DNA from: Peribacillus muralis
GTDB taxonomy: Bacteria; Bacillota; Bacilli; Bacillales; DSM-1321
Reading direction: 5' to 3'
DNA length: 64,000 nt
NCBI RefSeq assembly: GCF_001439925.1
Contig: NZ_LMBV01000003.1
Span: forward strand, 283,334 to 347,333
The position numbers and the translations under genes were made by a program. This document shows positions 34,871 through 44,268 of this stretch, in pieces. Under the pieces are notes generated by a model that worked only from the letters and a program-made list of their open reading frames with translations, was not told the origin of the DNA and did not search any database. Every line of letters starts with the position of its first letter. Position 1 is the stretch's first letter.

Positions 34871-35157
34871 TTATCAATTTTGTTGGAGCTTATGGTTCGC
34901 CATTTACCAAAGCTCTCCCGCTTGCTTTCCACGTGAGCCATTCCATATAGCACCTCCTCCGCTTTCCCTTCTATCAGAATCTTCACTCTAGTAATTTTCC
35001 CAATCTTAAGATTATGAGGAATTATATAACTATATAACATTGTTTTGGAAATATAGATAAATTTACGGATAAAGCATAGAAAAATAAGTTAATTTTATAT
35101 ATCATTAGAGATAGGAATTTTCTTATTTTTTACTTTTACTAGAAAGGAATGTTACTG

Positions 35158-37272
35158 ATGGCCAAAGAAAAAAAGAAAAAAAACCCAATTCCTTTCCGAC
35201 TGAACTTCTTGTTCTTTTTAATATTCATTTTATTTTCAAGCTTAATAATCCGGCTTGGCATCGTCCAAATCGTGTATGGGGATGACTACCTTCGTGAAGT
35301 TGACCGAACGGAAAACGATGTGGCCAATACCCCTGTACCGCGTGGAAAGATGTATGACCGTAACTTTAATCCGGTCGTTGATAATGAGCCGCGCAATGCC
35401 ATCACTTATACGAAATACCCGAATACGAAAACCGCCGATATGGTGAAAACGGCTGAGGTTCTTGCTACCTTGATCGAAAAAGATACGAAAAAGGTAACGA
35501 CACCGGATAAAAAGGATTTTTGGATCTTAAAGCATCCGAAAGAAGCCGAGGCGCTGATCACCAAGGCCGAGAACAAGAAAGTTACCGAAAAGAAATTAGA
35601 GCAAAAGGATTTATACAAGCTCCAGTTAGAGCGTGTCACCGAAGAGAATATCAACGAATTCACCAAGGATGAATTGGAAGTGATAGCCATATTCCGGGAA
35701 TTCAATAGCGGCTATGCCCTCACACCTTCCATCGTGAAGAATAAAGATGTCTCCACAAAAGAATACGCCAGGGTTAGTGAGCATTTGGACGAAATGCCAG
35801 GCGTGGACGTAACGACGGACTGGGAAAGGACCTATAAGTATGACGAGACCCTTCGCTCGGTCCTTGGCAAGGTCTCTTCTTCCGAAGAGGGCATTCCGAG
35901 TGAGAATATCGACTATTATCTGGCACGTGACTACACCAGGAATGACCGGGTCGGAAAAAGTTATATCGAAAAACAATATGAAGATGTCCTGCGTGGTCAA
36001 AAGACGCGAATAGAAAATGTGATGAGCAAAGGGGAAGTCATCCAAACGAATACCCTCACGGAAGGGCAAAGCGGAAAAGACTTGATCCTGTCCATTGATA
36101 TGGAGCTTCAGCAAAAGGTCGAAAAAATCATCGAAAGCGAACTGTGGAGGGCGAAAGCCAGAGGAAATACCTACTTATTGGATCGCGCCTTCGTCGTCTT
36201 GATGGACCCGAACACTGGCGAGGTGCTCACGATGGCCGGCCGGCAATATGGACGTAACAGTGAAACCGGCTTGACGGAAATGAATGATTTTGCCCTTGGG
36301 AACATTACGACCTCGTACACGATAGGGTCATCCGTTAAAGGGGCTACCGTATACACGGGCTTTCAGACGGGAGCCATTTCACCGGGGTCAGCGTTTTTTG
36401 ACCATCCACTTTTATTAGCTGGTGCCAAACCCAAGAAATCTTATAGCCCTTTAGGATATGTAACCGATGTCTCCGCGTTAAAGAAATCGTCGAATGTCTA
36501 TATGTTCATGACGGCAATCAAAATTGCCGGCGGTCATTATATTCCAAATCAACCGCTAGGTATCAACCGGGAAGCTTATGCGATTATGCGCAATCATTAT
36601 GCCCAATTCGGATTGGGTGTCCGTACAGGCATCGACCTGCCGAATGAATCGGTCGGGTTTAAAGGAGTCGATACGTCAACGGACGGGTTGCTGCTGGATT
36701 TATCAATCGGGCAGTATGATACATATACACCGATGCAATTGGCACAATACGCATCAACGATTGCAAATGGCGGCAAAAGGCTGGAACCGCGGATGGTCAG
36801 GGAAATCAGGAACCCATCCGATGAACACAGCGAATTGGGCAGCGTTTTTAAATCGATGAGCCCCAAAGTGCTGAACGAATTAGGCGGGAAGGATGTTTGG
36901 ATTCAGCGTGTCCAGGAAGGTTTCCGGCAGGTTGCCCAGGAGCCTGGCGGGACGGCGTATAATTATTTCGGCGGCAAATCCTACCGTGCTGCAGCGAAAA
37001 CGGGGACCGCGGAAGCCTTTTACGACGGACCGCGGAGGAGTCAATATAGTGCTCCCGTCCCGACCATCAATCTGACGCTTGCAGGGTATGCACCTAACAA
37101 TAATCCGGAAGTGGCATTCTCTGTCGTCGTGCCATGGGTATATCAAGGCAAACCAGCTGACGATATCAACAAACGGATCGGTGAGCAAGTAATGGACACC
37201 TACTTTAAATTAAAGGAAGATCGATCAAAAGGTAAGTCCGATTCAGACAAGATAGCGGAAAACACTCAATAA
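35158..37272 (+). CDS. Class B penicillin-binding protein (PbpA/PbpH-like)
   Basis: A 704-residue monofunctional transpeptidase for peptidoglycan cross-linking, likely in side-wall elongation with RodA. One N-terminal TM (residues ~15-35) anchors it. A dimerisation/pedestal region with a long Lys/Glu-rich insert (about 95-190) precedes the transpeptidase domain: SxxK is SSVK in IGSSVKGAT, SxN is SSN in KKSSNVYMF, KTG is in AAKTGTAEA. B. subtilis PbpA and PbpH have comparable sizes. The ATG at 35158 is 10 nt after AAAGGA; the ATG at 35149 touches that site. It has its own terminator. Confidence 0.88.
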   Translation: MAKEKKKKNPIPFRLNFLFFLIFILFSSLIIRLGIVQIVYGDDYLREVDRTENDVANTPVPRGKMYDRNFNPVVDNEPRNAITYTKYPNTKTADMVKTAEVLATLIEKDTKKVTTPDKKDFWILKHPKEAEALITKAENKKVTEKKLEQKDLYKLQLERVTEENINEFTKDELEVIAIFREFNSGYALTPSIVKNKDVSTKEYARVSEHLDEMPGVDVTTDWERTYKYDETLRSVLGKVSSSEEGIPSENIDYYLARDYTRNDRVGKSYIEKQYEDVLRGQKTRIENVMSKGEVIQTNTLTEGQSGKDLILSIDMELQQKVEKIIESELWRAKARGNTYLLDRAFVVLMDPNTGEVLTMAGRQYGRNSETGLTEMNDFALGNITTSYTIGSSVKGATVYTGFQTGAISPGSAFFDHPLLLAGAKPKKSYSPLGYVTDVSALKKSSNVYMFMTAIKIAGGHYIPNQPLGINREAYAIMRNHYAQFGLGVRTGIDLPNESVGFKGVDTSTDGLLLDLSIGQYDTYTPMQLAQYASTIANGGKRLEPRMVREIRNPSDEHSELGSVFKSMSPKVLNELGGKDVWIQRVQEGFRQVAQEPGGTAYNYFGGKSYRAAAKTGTAEAFYDGPRRSQYSAPVPTINLTLAGYAPNNNPEVAFSVVVPWVYQGKPADDINKRIGEQVMDTYFKLKEDRSKGKSDSDKIAENTQ

Positions 37273-37281
37273 TACTAGCTG

Positions 37282-37309
37282 GGCCTGCTCGATTTCGAGT
37301 AGGCCTTTT
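37282..37309 (+). terminator. Terminator of class B PBP gene
   Basis: Stem GGCCTGCTCG/CGAGTAGGCC (one G-T pair) with an ATTT loop, followed by TTTTC. Confidence 0.75.
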
Positions 37310-37316
37310 CATGCCA

Positions 37317-37784
37317 CTATTCCAGTTTTTGAACGAATTCCTTATATAGGGCCCTTAGTGCATCTCCCCTGCTGATGATTCCGACAACTTTATCATTTTT
37401 GTCCACGACGGGAATTTTCTTGAAATGATGCTTGGAAAGCACCTTTATCAATTCATCTAAATGATCTTCTGGAGATAGCTTAGCAATTCTTTTATTTCTT
37501 ATGATTTGTGAAACTTTGTCGTTCATTTTGGATGTGACCTTTTCATCCAATTCCTCACCGGGAAGGATTGTGATGTATGTGAAATATCCGATGATGGCTT
37601 CTTCCGCAGGTGTCAAATAACGAAGAATATCCCCGTCCGTCACCATTCCCAATAGTTTATCGTTTTCATCGACAACCGGGACCCCACCCACTTTATTTTC
37701 TATCAAGATTCGCAAAATTTCCTTTAAGGTAAATTCAGGACGGGCAACGTAAACTTCGCGTATCATCAAGTCCTTCACTAACAT
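37317..37784 (-). CDS. CBS-domain protein
   Basis: A 155-residue protein of two CBS domains (about 5-60 and 90-150), expected to bind adenine nucleotides as a regulatory module. The repeats are recognisable from VGGVPVVDENDKLLGMVTDGDIL and FKKIPVVDKNDKVVGIISRGD segments. No catalytic domain is attached. The ATG at 37784 follows AAAGGGGTGG; a longer frame to 37808 has no ribosome site. Confidence 0.82.
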   Translation of the reverse strand: MLVKDLMIREVYVARPEFTLKEILRILIENKVGGVPVVDENDKLLGMVTDGDILRYLTPAEEAIIGYFTYITILPGEELDEKVTSKMNDKVSQIIRNKRIAKLSPEDHLDELIKVLSKHHFKKIPVVDKNDKVVGIISRGDALRALYKEFVQKLE

Positions 37785-37995
37785 AATCAACCACCCCTTT
37801 TTATACATTCGACGTTCTTATTCCATACCCTAACTTATTCTATTTAAAAACCCTTGCTGTCTGAACTGCCTTTTTCCAGACTTGATAAGAATTCGGCTAA
37901 ATGTCTCCCGAATAAGAGACAGGCAGCTTGAAAAATATTGGCAGGTTGAAAGATTTTCTTTTACAATGAAACAAGAATGATGGGAGGAATGGCAA

Positions 37996-38787
37996 ATGAA
38001 TAATCATGAAATCGATTTTAAAATATATGGTGATGACATGCAGTTTGTCGAGGTGGAATTGGATCCACAGGAAACGGTGGTGGCCGAAGCTGGAAGCTTG
38101 ATGATGATGGAAGATCAAATCAAGATGGAAACCATTTTTGGTGACGGTTCACATAATAGTGACGGCGGAATGATGGGCAAATTATTTGGTGCAGGCAAAA
38201 GGCTTCTTACCGGGGAGAGCCTGTTCATGACGGCGTTCACGAATGAAGGAAGAGATAAACGGCATGCCTCCTTCGCCTCACCTTATCCCGGAAAAATCAT
38301 TCCATTGGACTTAAGCGAGCTCGGCGGCAAAGTCATTTGCCAAAAGGATGCCTTTCTGGCTGCTGCCAAAGGAGTTTCGATTGGAATCGAGTTTCAGAGA
38401 AAAATAGGAACAGGTTTTTTTGGCGGCGAGGGTTTCATCATGCAAAAGCTCGAAGGTGACGGAATGACCTTTGTCCATGCTGGCGGCACGATCCACAAAA
38501 AAGAATTGGCTGCAGGTGAGATTCTACGTGTGGATACAGGGTGTTTAGTCGCAATGACTGGCGGGGTAGATTATAATATCGAATTCGTAAAAGGCGTGAA
38601 AACCGCTTTATTCGGAGGCGAAGGTTTATTCTTCGCCACATTGAAAGGTCCTGGAACCGTCTGGGTGCAATCTTTACCTTTCAGCCGCCTTGCAAGCCGT
38701 GTATTTGCGGCAGCGCCGCAGAACGGGGGATCTTCTGAAGAAGGCAGTGTTGCTAAGGGTTTATTCAATTTATTCAACGATAAATAA
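37996..38787 (+). CDS. TIGR00266/AIM24-family protein
   Basis: A 263-residue protein of the AIM24/TIGR00266 family, with a glycine-rich beta-barrel repeat pattern ([56 protein letters not shown]). Members are widespread and functionally unclear; the eukaryotic relative affects mitochondrial organisation. The ATG at 37996 has GGGAGGA 8 nt upstream. A strong hairpin follows. Confidence 0.85.
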   Translation: MNNHEIDFKIYGDDMQFVEVELDPQETVVAEAGSLMMMEDQIKMETIFGDGSHNSDGGMMGKLFGAGKRLLTGESLFMTAFTNEGRDKRHASFASPYPGKIIPLDLSELGGKVICQKDAFLAAAKGVSIGIEFQRKIGTGFFGGEGFIMQKLEGDGMTFVHAGGTIHKKELAAGEILRVDTGCLVAMTGGVDYNIEFVKGVKTALFGGEGLFFATLKGPGTVWVQSLPFSRLASRVFAAAPQNGGSSEEGSVAKGLFNLFNDK

Positions 38788-38792
38788 GGAAA

Positions 38793-38830
38793 AGATCAAT
38801 GGCTGCACCAGGGCAGCCATTGATCTCTTT
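38793..38830 (+). terminator. Terminator of AIM24-family gene
   Basis: Near-perfect stem AGATCAATGGCTGC/GCAGCCATTGATCT with a short loop, followed by CTTTG. Confidence 0.8.
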
Positions 38831-38849
38831 GAAAAGGATGGGTAGCTAC

Positions 38850-39080
38850 ATGCAGCTTGTTAAGTGGTCCTACATGCGACGCTATAATATTAGGGCAATT
38901 TTTGATTCATTCCCGAATTCTCCTGTTATTTTCCGAAAAATAAGAGATTACTATTTTGTTTATACCATCCACTGGACAGCAGCCGATGCTCCAATCGGCA
39001 TTGAAGAGCTCGAAGAAATGGAACGACTGCTCAACAGGGAGCTTGGAACTGAACTGCAATATCTTTATCGAAAAAAATGA
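38850..39080 (+). CDS. Hypothetical small protein
   Basis: A 76-residue basic protein beginning MQLVKWSYMRRYNIRAIFDS, with many Tyr/Arg and an acidic helical C-terminal half (IGIEELEEMERLLNREL). Not recognised. AAAAGGATGGG precedes the ATG at 38850 by 6-11 nt; an upstream ATG at 38799 runs through the preceding terminator and is rejected. The 29-nt gap to the SDR relic has no feature. Confidence 0.55.
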   Translation: MQLVKWSYMRRYNIRAIFDSFPNSPVIFRKIRDYYFVYTIHWTAADAPIGIEELEEMERLLNRELGTELQYLYRKK

Positions 39081-39108
39081 ACTCACTCTTCGTACATCAT
39101 TTTTCTAG

Positions 39109-39345
39109 TCATCCTCCATCGACGATAAAGTTAACACCCGTAACGAAATCATTTTCCGCGTCCATCAAATAGGATATCTCCCGGTTTTCCGTCCCGTTTA
39201 GAAAATGCTGTCAACTATCCCATAACGCTTCATACTCTCCCGTTTCAACCCATATCGAATGAACGGTAATGTTCGCTTTGCTTAGTTACGCGGCAAGTGC
39301 ATGTCAAGGTAACGATGCTCCACCCAACTCGGTATGTTGCCGTTG
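39109..39345 (-). pseudogene. Decayed C-terminal part of a short-chain dehydrogenase
   Basis: Read on the minus strand, one frame gives a classical SDR C-terminus: TELGGASLP, stop, HALAA, stop, LSKANITVHSIWVETGEY, EALWDS, stop, then NREISYLMD and the ending FVTGVNFIVDGG with a natural stop at 39109. Three in-frame stops and no N-terminal Rossmann part show it is a relic. It ends at the left edge of the tandem array. Confidence 0.75.
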
Positions 39346-39374
39346 TTCAGGAGCGAAGAAAAACACTGTTTTAT

Positions 39375-39812
39375 CTACGAATTTGGAGATTTATCTATCA
39401 ATTCTTTTGTTTTTTCTACGAATTTGGAGATTTATCTATCAAACTTTCTATTTTATCTACGAATTTGGAGATTTATCCATCAATTCTTCTGTTTTTTCTA
39501 CGAATTTGGAGATTCATCATCCAATCTTTCTGCTTAGTCTACGAATTTGGAGATTTATCCATCAATTCTTCTACTTTATCTACGAATTTGGAGATTTATC
39601 CATCAATTCTTCTGTTTTTTCTACGAATTTGGAGATTTATCTATCAATTCTTTTGTTTTTTCTACGAATTTGGAGATTTATCTATCAATTCTTCTGCTTT
39701 ATCTACGAATTTGGAGATTTATCTATCAATTCTTTTGTTTTATCTACGAATTTGGAGATTTATCTATCAATTCTTCTGTTTTATCTACGAATTTGGAGAT
39801 TTATCCATCATC
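39375..39812. repeat. 41-bp tandem repeat, 11 units
   Basis: CTACGAATTTGGAGAT begins at 39375, 39416, 39457, 39498, 39539, 39580, 39621, 39662, 39703, 39744 and 39785: eleven units at an exact 41-bp period with point variants only. Each unit continues with a TTTATCYATCAATTCTT part and a T-rich tail. Because 41 is not a multiple of three and the unit has no stop in the forward frames, long open frames run through all three frames; they are not genes. Confidence 0.97.
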
Positions 39813-39954
39813 CCTTACTCCTCACTTCAAACTCGGTCAGTAGAACCCATTATATTTTTGCAGTGGGCTTCAATGATGTATGATAATGGTAACTACATGA
39901 ATGAACCCGGGTGAAGGTAGCCCACATAGTAAACAATGTATGGAGGGATGAACA

Positions 39955-40257
39955 ATGGACTTATTAAAAAATGTGTTCTCTTTAGGATTAGGTGCTGCCG
40001 CTGCTACAAAGGAACAAATTGAAAAAGCAGTGGACTCGCTTGTAAAAAAGGGCGATATCAGTAAAGAAGACTCCAAGGTTCTGGTTAAGCAGTGGGTGGA
40101 AAAAGGGGAGCAAGCGCAAAAACAACTGGATGAGTCCGTCAAGCTCAAAGTCACTCAAGCACTCAACAACTTAAATTTGGCAACGAAAGAAGAAGTTCGG
40201 GAGTTGGAGCGGCGAATCGCCATTTTAGAGCAACAAAACCAACACACACAACCATGA
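39955..40257 (+). CDS. Phasin-like small coiled protein
   Basis: A 100-residue helical protein resembling phasin-like/PhaF-related small proteins. It begins MDLLKNVFSLGLGAAAATKEQIEKAVD, then Lys/Glu-rich helix (KKGDISKEDSK), and a coiled-coil C-terminus (EEVRELERRIAILEQQ). GGAGGGA precedes the ATG. It is 15 nt before the UbiB-family gene, so the pair is an operon. No polyhydroxyalkanoate gene is near, so a PHA-granule role is not assumed. Confidence 0.7.
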   Translation: MDLLKNVFSLGLGAAAATKEQIEKAVDSLVKKGDISKEDSKVLVKQWVEKGEQAQKQLDESVKLKVTQALNNLNLATKEEVRELERRIAILEQQNQHTQP

Positions 40258-40272
40258 TCTGGAGGTACTATA

Positions 40273-41943
40273 ATGTTTGGAAAACGACTCAAACACGCAC
40301 ATCGTTACCAAGAAATCATTAATGCCTTTTTGAAAAATGGTTTTGGATACTTCATCTATCGTCTCGGGTTATCGGAAAGCAAGGCAGCATCGAACCTCCA
40401 GCCCGATGAAAACTTGAACCTCCGCTCGATCGGAGAGAGGCTGCAAACGATATTACAAAGCCTGGGCCCTACTTTCATTAAGCTTGGACAAATTGCAAGT
40501 ACTCGGCGTGATTTCGTTCCGGAAGAAATTGTCCGGGAACTGGAAAAACTGCAGGACCAGGTCGCCCCCTTTCCTTTTGATAAGGTTCGCAAAATAGTTG
40601 AAGCAGAATTGGGTGACTCTTTGGAAAACCTTTTTCTCGAATTTCAACAAAAACCGCTTGCAACCGCTTCGATTGGACAGGTCCATGCTGCACGGCTTCC
40701 ATCACAGGAAGTTGTAGCGATCAAAGTCCAGCGTCCCGATATTATGCCGACAGTGGAAACGGATTTGGAAATCCTCGATGATCTGGCTAGACTGATGGAA
40801 GCGCGCATTTCCTGGGCAAGGCGCTACCAAATCAGGAAAATGATTGATGAATTCGCTAAATCTCTTCGCGCAGAACTCGATTATAATTCAGAGGGCCGCA
40901 ATGGGGAGAGGATAGCCAAGCAATTCATTCATGATCAGGGGCTGAAGATACCGAGAATTCATTGGGAGTATTCGACCAAAAGAATCTTGACGATGGATTT
41001 CATCCAAGGAATAAAGATCAATCACTATAAACAGCTTGATGAACAAGGTTATGATCGAAGAATAATCGCCGAAAGATTAACGAATTCGATGCTTCAGCAA
41101 ATTTTGATCGATGGCTTTTACCACGGCGACCCCCATCCTGGCAATATCATCATTTTGCCGGGGAATGTCGTTACACTCATGGATTTCGGTATGGTGGGAC
41201 GATTGGAGGACGAAATGAAGTATCAGTTTGCCTCGCTTGTCATCAATCTGAAACGCGGAAGTACCAATGGCCTGATCAAAACGCTTTCCGATATGGGGCT
41301 TCTGACGGACGAAACCGATATGGCTGCATTGAGGGGTGATATTGATGATTTGCGAAATAAATATTATGATATCCCATTAAGTCAAATCAGCTTAGGCGGA
41401 GCGGTCAATGATCTGTTCACGGTGGCCAATCGGCATCATATTCAAATTCCCCCGGAATTCACCATGCTCGGTAAAGCTTTGCTTACGATGGAGGCAATAG
41501 TCGAGGAGCTGGATCCTCATTTTTGCATCATGAAGGCCGCCGAACCTTTTGGGGAAAGGCTTTTCAAGGAACGCTACAATCCGAAAAACATTGCAAGGAA
41601 CACGTGGAGCCAATTTATCGAGTCGGCTGAAGCCATCGCTGAACTTCCGAAGGATATCAGGGAAGTAACAGGCATCATCAAAAAAGGGAAATTACGCTTG
41701 GATATCAACATTCCCGAACTTCAAGTTTTTTTACATAAGCTTGATCAAATCTCGAACCGCCTTTCCTTCAGTATCATCCTGCTTGCCTTCAGCATTATCA
41801 TGGTCGGTCTCATTATCGGCTCGGCGATAGGCGGGGAAACGCTGCTGCTATGGAAAATCCCGGTGATCGAAATTGGATTTGTCGTTGCCACCCTGATGTT
41901 TTTGTTCATGCTTTACACCATTTTCAGATCGGGGAAAATGTAA
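40273..41943 (+). CDS. UbiB/ABC1/AarF-family atypical kinase
   Basis: A 556-residue UbiB/ABC1/AarF-like protein with atypical protein-kinase fold and two C-terminal TM helices (about 490-515 and 525-550). Landmarks: KLGQIASTR (the KxGQ signature), AIKVQRP with the invariant Lys, DGFYHGDPHPGN and LMDFGMVG. The family acts on quinone biosynthesis or lipid-related ATP-dependent steps; in Gram-positives, where menaquinone is used, the client is unclear. GGAGGTAC precedes the ATG; a terminator follows. Confidence 0.88.
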   Translation: MFGKRLKHAHRYQEIINAFLKNGFGYFIYRLGLSESKAASNLQPDENLNLRSIGERLQTILQSLGPTFIKLGQIASTRRDFVPEEIVRELEKLQDQVAPFPFDKVRKIVEAELGDSLENLFLEFQQKPLATASIGQVHAARLPSQEVVAIKVQRPDIMPTVETDLEILDDLARLMEARISWARRYQIRKMIDEFAKSLRAELDYNSEGRNGERIAKQFIHDQGLKIPRIHWEYSTKRILTMDFIQGIKINHYKQLDEQGYDRRIIAERLTNSMLQQILIDGFYHGDPHPGNIIILPGNVVTLMDFGMVGRLEDEMKYQFASLVINLKRGSTNGLIKTLSDMGLLTDETDMAALRGDIDDLRNKYYDIPLSQISLGGAVNDLFTVANRHHIQIPPEFTMLGKALLTMEAIVEELDPHFCIMKAAEPFGERLFKERYNPKNIARNTWSQFIESAEAIAELPKDIREVTGIIKKGKLRLDINIPELQVFLHKLDQISNRLSFSIILLAFSIIMVGLIIGSAIGGETLLLWKIPVIEIGFVVATLMFLFMLYTIFRSGKM

Positions 41944-41954
41944 ACGTACAAAAG

Positions 41955-41992
41955 AAAGAGCAAAACCCTTGATTTTGGGCTTTGCTCTTTGT
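41955..41992. terminator. Terminator between UbiB-family and catalase genes
   Basis: Stem AAAGAGCAAAACCC/GGGCTTTGCTCTTT with a 6-nt loop; suits the convergent pair. Confidence 0.8.
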
Positions 41993-41995
41993 CAT

Positions 41996-42928
41996 TCATT
42001 GGCCATGTGTGCGACGCTCATATGAAACGGCATATGCGCGATGTCGAAAATGCAGGATTGGATCATTCGAGCACTCAATTCCTTGAGGGATATTGGTGGG
42101 ATCAAACAGCAGGTGATCTACAGAAGATTCCACTCTATCAGTAATCATTAAATGACCGACGGTAATTACCTGTTTGTCTTCCGACCAAGCGATGGTCGGA
42201 TCGTCAGTCGGGTCATTTTCTCCTCCTATTTGAATGTTCAATTTAAAGCCTACTGGTCCTTGCTTGAGCCTTTCTTCCATTTCTTCTTTCAAATAATCCG
42301 CCGGATGCTCCGCTGCCTCCTTCTTAGCCAGCATGCTAAGGCCTGCATCAGGTACCCATTCATACTTGATCGCCTGACGCCTTCCTTGTGCGTTCATGAA
42401 GTAGAAAGCATGTATAGAGTAATATTGACACGTTGCGAAACTGGCTGGAGAACGCATTTCTTTAAGCATTTCCAAGCCTGCCTTGCTCTCAGGGTATTCC
42501 AACAGAATTTTCCCCAGCTCCTTCAGATTAGGGAAACCGTCTTTTGCAGATTTGATAAAGTGAGCAATATCAACAAAGGCTTCAGGCGTTTTCGCAAAAA
42601 AGAGCGGAATGGTCACCGTAATGAGATCTGTTTCCTCCCCACCTGGCAATTGAAACTTGACGGCCATGCCTTTTACAGGTGAATGGGCATCAGTATGACT
42701 TGGGACCGGTGAGCTATTGGAAAACCGAATGACCGCAGGCACGGCTTCATCCTGAAGATGGGCAGCCACCGTTAACGGCGATGCTTTTCCGTTCGGCGTA
42801 AAAACCCCCTTAAACATATATCCCCTCGCATGTGCCCGACGGTAGCCCGGATATGTTCCAACTACTTTTTCAATCGCATCAACCGCCTCACTGGCTAGTT
42901 CTGGTTTTAAGTTGTCCTTTCCCTCCAT
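41996..42928 (-). CDS. Catalase-related heme peroxidase (SrpA-like)
   Basis: A 310-residue small catalase-fold protein. The distal His is in RRAHARGYMFKG (H33), the NSSPVPSHTD segment corresponds to the heme-pocket loop, and the axial Tyr is in HRAYAVSYERR near residue 300. Such short forms lack the flavodoxin-like tail of full catalases and usually act as peroxidases (SrpA, allene-oxide-synthase-like). A weak SigB-like promoter (GTTTAC, N15, GGAATA) lies at 42974-43000 upstream. The gene is monocistronic. Confidence 0.82.
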   Translation of the reverse strand: MEGKDNLKPELASEAVDAIEKVVGTYPGYRRAHARGYMFKGVFTPNGKASPLTVAAHLQDEAVPAVIRFSNSSPVPSHTDAHSPVKGMAVKFQLPGGEETDLITVTIPLFFAKTPEAFVDIAHFIKSAKDGFPNLKELGKILLEYPESKAGLEMLKEMRSPASFATCQYYSIHAFYFMNAQGRRQAIKYEWVPDAGLSMLAKKEAAEHPADYLKEEMEERLKQGPVGFKLNIQIGGENDPTDDPTIAWSEDKQVITVGHLMITDRVESSVDHLLFDPTNIPQGIECSNDPILHFRHRAYAVSYERRTHGQ

Positions 42929-43077
42929 TGCATCTCACCCCATCTATTCAAATTCACTATTACCTGTACCCATTATTCCATTAGCCTATTCAAGGTAAAC
43001 TTGCATTCGAATAATTTTTACAAGTACAATCTAAATTAACCCTGGAATCTATTCGGACATCAGTTTGTTAGAAAAAA

Positions 43078-43525
43078 CGCGTCTAGGGAGAACCCCGCAG
43101 GTGCCTAGTAGGCTCCCTGACCGCCTCTGGAAAGTTCAGTACCTGCAGTGGAAGGTAATAACGCTTCAAGTTCAAATTCTCCAACTGTGTGCAAGCAGTC
43201 TACAAACTTAGTTTTCACTCAAAGTGGAATGCAATGCAAGGCGCGAGACTCCTGCGGGAATTGCGCGTCACGGGAGACCATTATTATTCTTTGAGTTGGT
43301 CGAATTATTTCCGCACAGGTCGAATTATCCTTTAAGTTGGATAGAAAACAGCTAAAAAACGAGTCGAGCACTCAATTCGCGAGTAAAGCAGCGAAATTCA
43401 TGAGTAAGGAAACAATCTCAACATCAACAGACGCAAGGCTCCCTGACCGCCTCTGGAAAGCTAAGCACCTGCAGTGCAATGAAACGGGCTAAGTACAAAT
43501 CTTCCAAAACTGCGGGCAATTTTAA
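43078..43525. repeat. Dispersed intergenic repeat, copy B (compound)
   Basis: Non-coding, GC-rich block between catalase and gpx. A 24-nt word starting GGCTCCCTGACCGCCTC occurs twice, at 43111-43134 and 43437-43460. CCTGCAGTGCAATGAAACGG at 43468-43487 is identical to 279-298. GCGCGAGACTCCTGCGGGAA near 43241 and TGCGCGTC match copy A. The two halves suggest a tandem or nested insertion of the same element; two GTCGAATTAT words lie in the middle. Confidence 0.6.
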
Positions 43526-43535
43526 ACCCAAAAAA

Positions 43536-43571
43536 CCCGTACATGTTAGTTTTGTGTCTAACATGTACGGG
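43536..43571 (-). terminator. Terminator of glutathione peroxidase gene
   Basis: Perfect 14-bp stem CCCGTACATGTTAG/CTAACATGTACGGG with an 8-nt loop; on the minus strand followed by TTTTTTGGGTTT. Confidence 0.85.
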
Positions 43572-43634
43572 GCAGTTCAAGTTTATCTACACCCTGCCGA
43601 CCAATTATATTCAGATCAAATTACGTATCAAGAC

Positions 43635-44180
43635 CTAAAGAAGCTTTTCAATATCACTTTCCATTTCGAAAGGGGCTTCGACCGATTCAAAACGCTTCAC
43701 GACATTTCCATCACGATCAATTAAAAACTTGGTGAAATTCCACTTAATTGAATCATCTTTCATAAATTCCGGATGATGCTCTTGCAACATTGCTTGCATC
43801 ATTTTTCCGTCGCCTTGTTTTTTGTCAAGTCCAGTAAACGGGGCTTGATCGGTTAAATATTGGAATAAAGGGTGTGCTTGGGTTCCTCTTACATCGACTT
43901 TATTGAATAATGGGAAGCTAACGCCGTAATTCAATTGGCAAAACGTCTCTACTTCTTCATTTTTTCCAGGCTCTTGACCACCGAATTGATTGCAGGGAAA
44001 GCCTAAAATATTAAGTCCTTTATCTTTATATCGATCATAAAGCTTTTGAAGATCTTCGTATTGCGGAGTGAATCCACACTCGCTTGCCGTATTGACAATA
44101 ATGAGGACGTCTCCTTTATATTCCTCCAAAGAAACTTCCTTCCCATTGATACGTGTTGCTGAAAATTCATAAATACCCAC
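43635..44180 (-). CDS. bsaA: Glutathione peroxidase family (BsaA-like) thiol peroxidase
   Basis: A 181-residue peroxidase of the Gpx fold; bacillary members reduce peroxides with thioredoxin or bacillithiol. Active Cys35 is in [22 protein letters not shown] holds the Gln and second Cys; WNFTKFLI has the Trp-Asn pair. The start is a GTG at 44180 after GGAGGAATGAAGA. It is single. Confidence 0.88.
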   Translation of the reverse strand: MGIYEFSATRINGKEVSLEEYKGDVLIIVNTASECGFTPQYEDLQKLYDRYKDKGLNILGFPCNQFGGQEPGKNEEVETFCQLNYGVSFPLFNKVDVRGTQAHPLFQYLTDQAPFTGLDKKQGDGKMMQAMLQEHHPEFMKDDSIKWNFTKFLIDRDGNVVKRFESVEAPFEMESDIEKLL

Positions 44181-44268
44181 TCTTCATTCCTCCTCTTATG
44201 AGTTTAAGGATATACGATACATAGCAAAAAGAACAAAAGAAAGTATCTTAGTGGACCTATATTTTTTG

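Noticed and set aside
39375..39812. CRISPR array
   Set aside because: The repeat covers the whole 41-bp unit with no unique spacers, and no cas genes are nearby.
39269..39914. Long overlapping open frames of about 200 codons in the tandem array
   Set aside because: All three forward frames are open because the 41-bp unit has no stops; the peptides are just the cycling translation of the repeat, and no ribosome site fits.
42152..42682. 176-codon frame antisense to the catalase gene
   Set aside because: Shadow of a conserved coding sequence; low-complexity Phe/Arg composition.
42974..43000. SigB promoter for the catalase gene
   Set aside because: GTTTAC-N15-GGAATA matches -10 at only 4 of 6 positions and the spacer is slightly long, so it is not listed as a feature.
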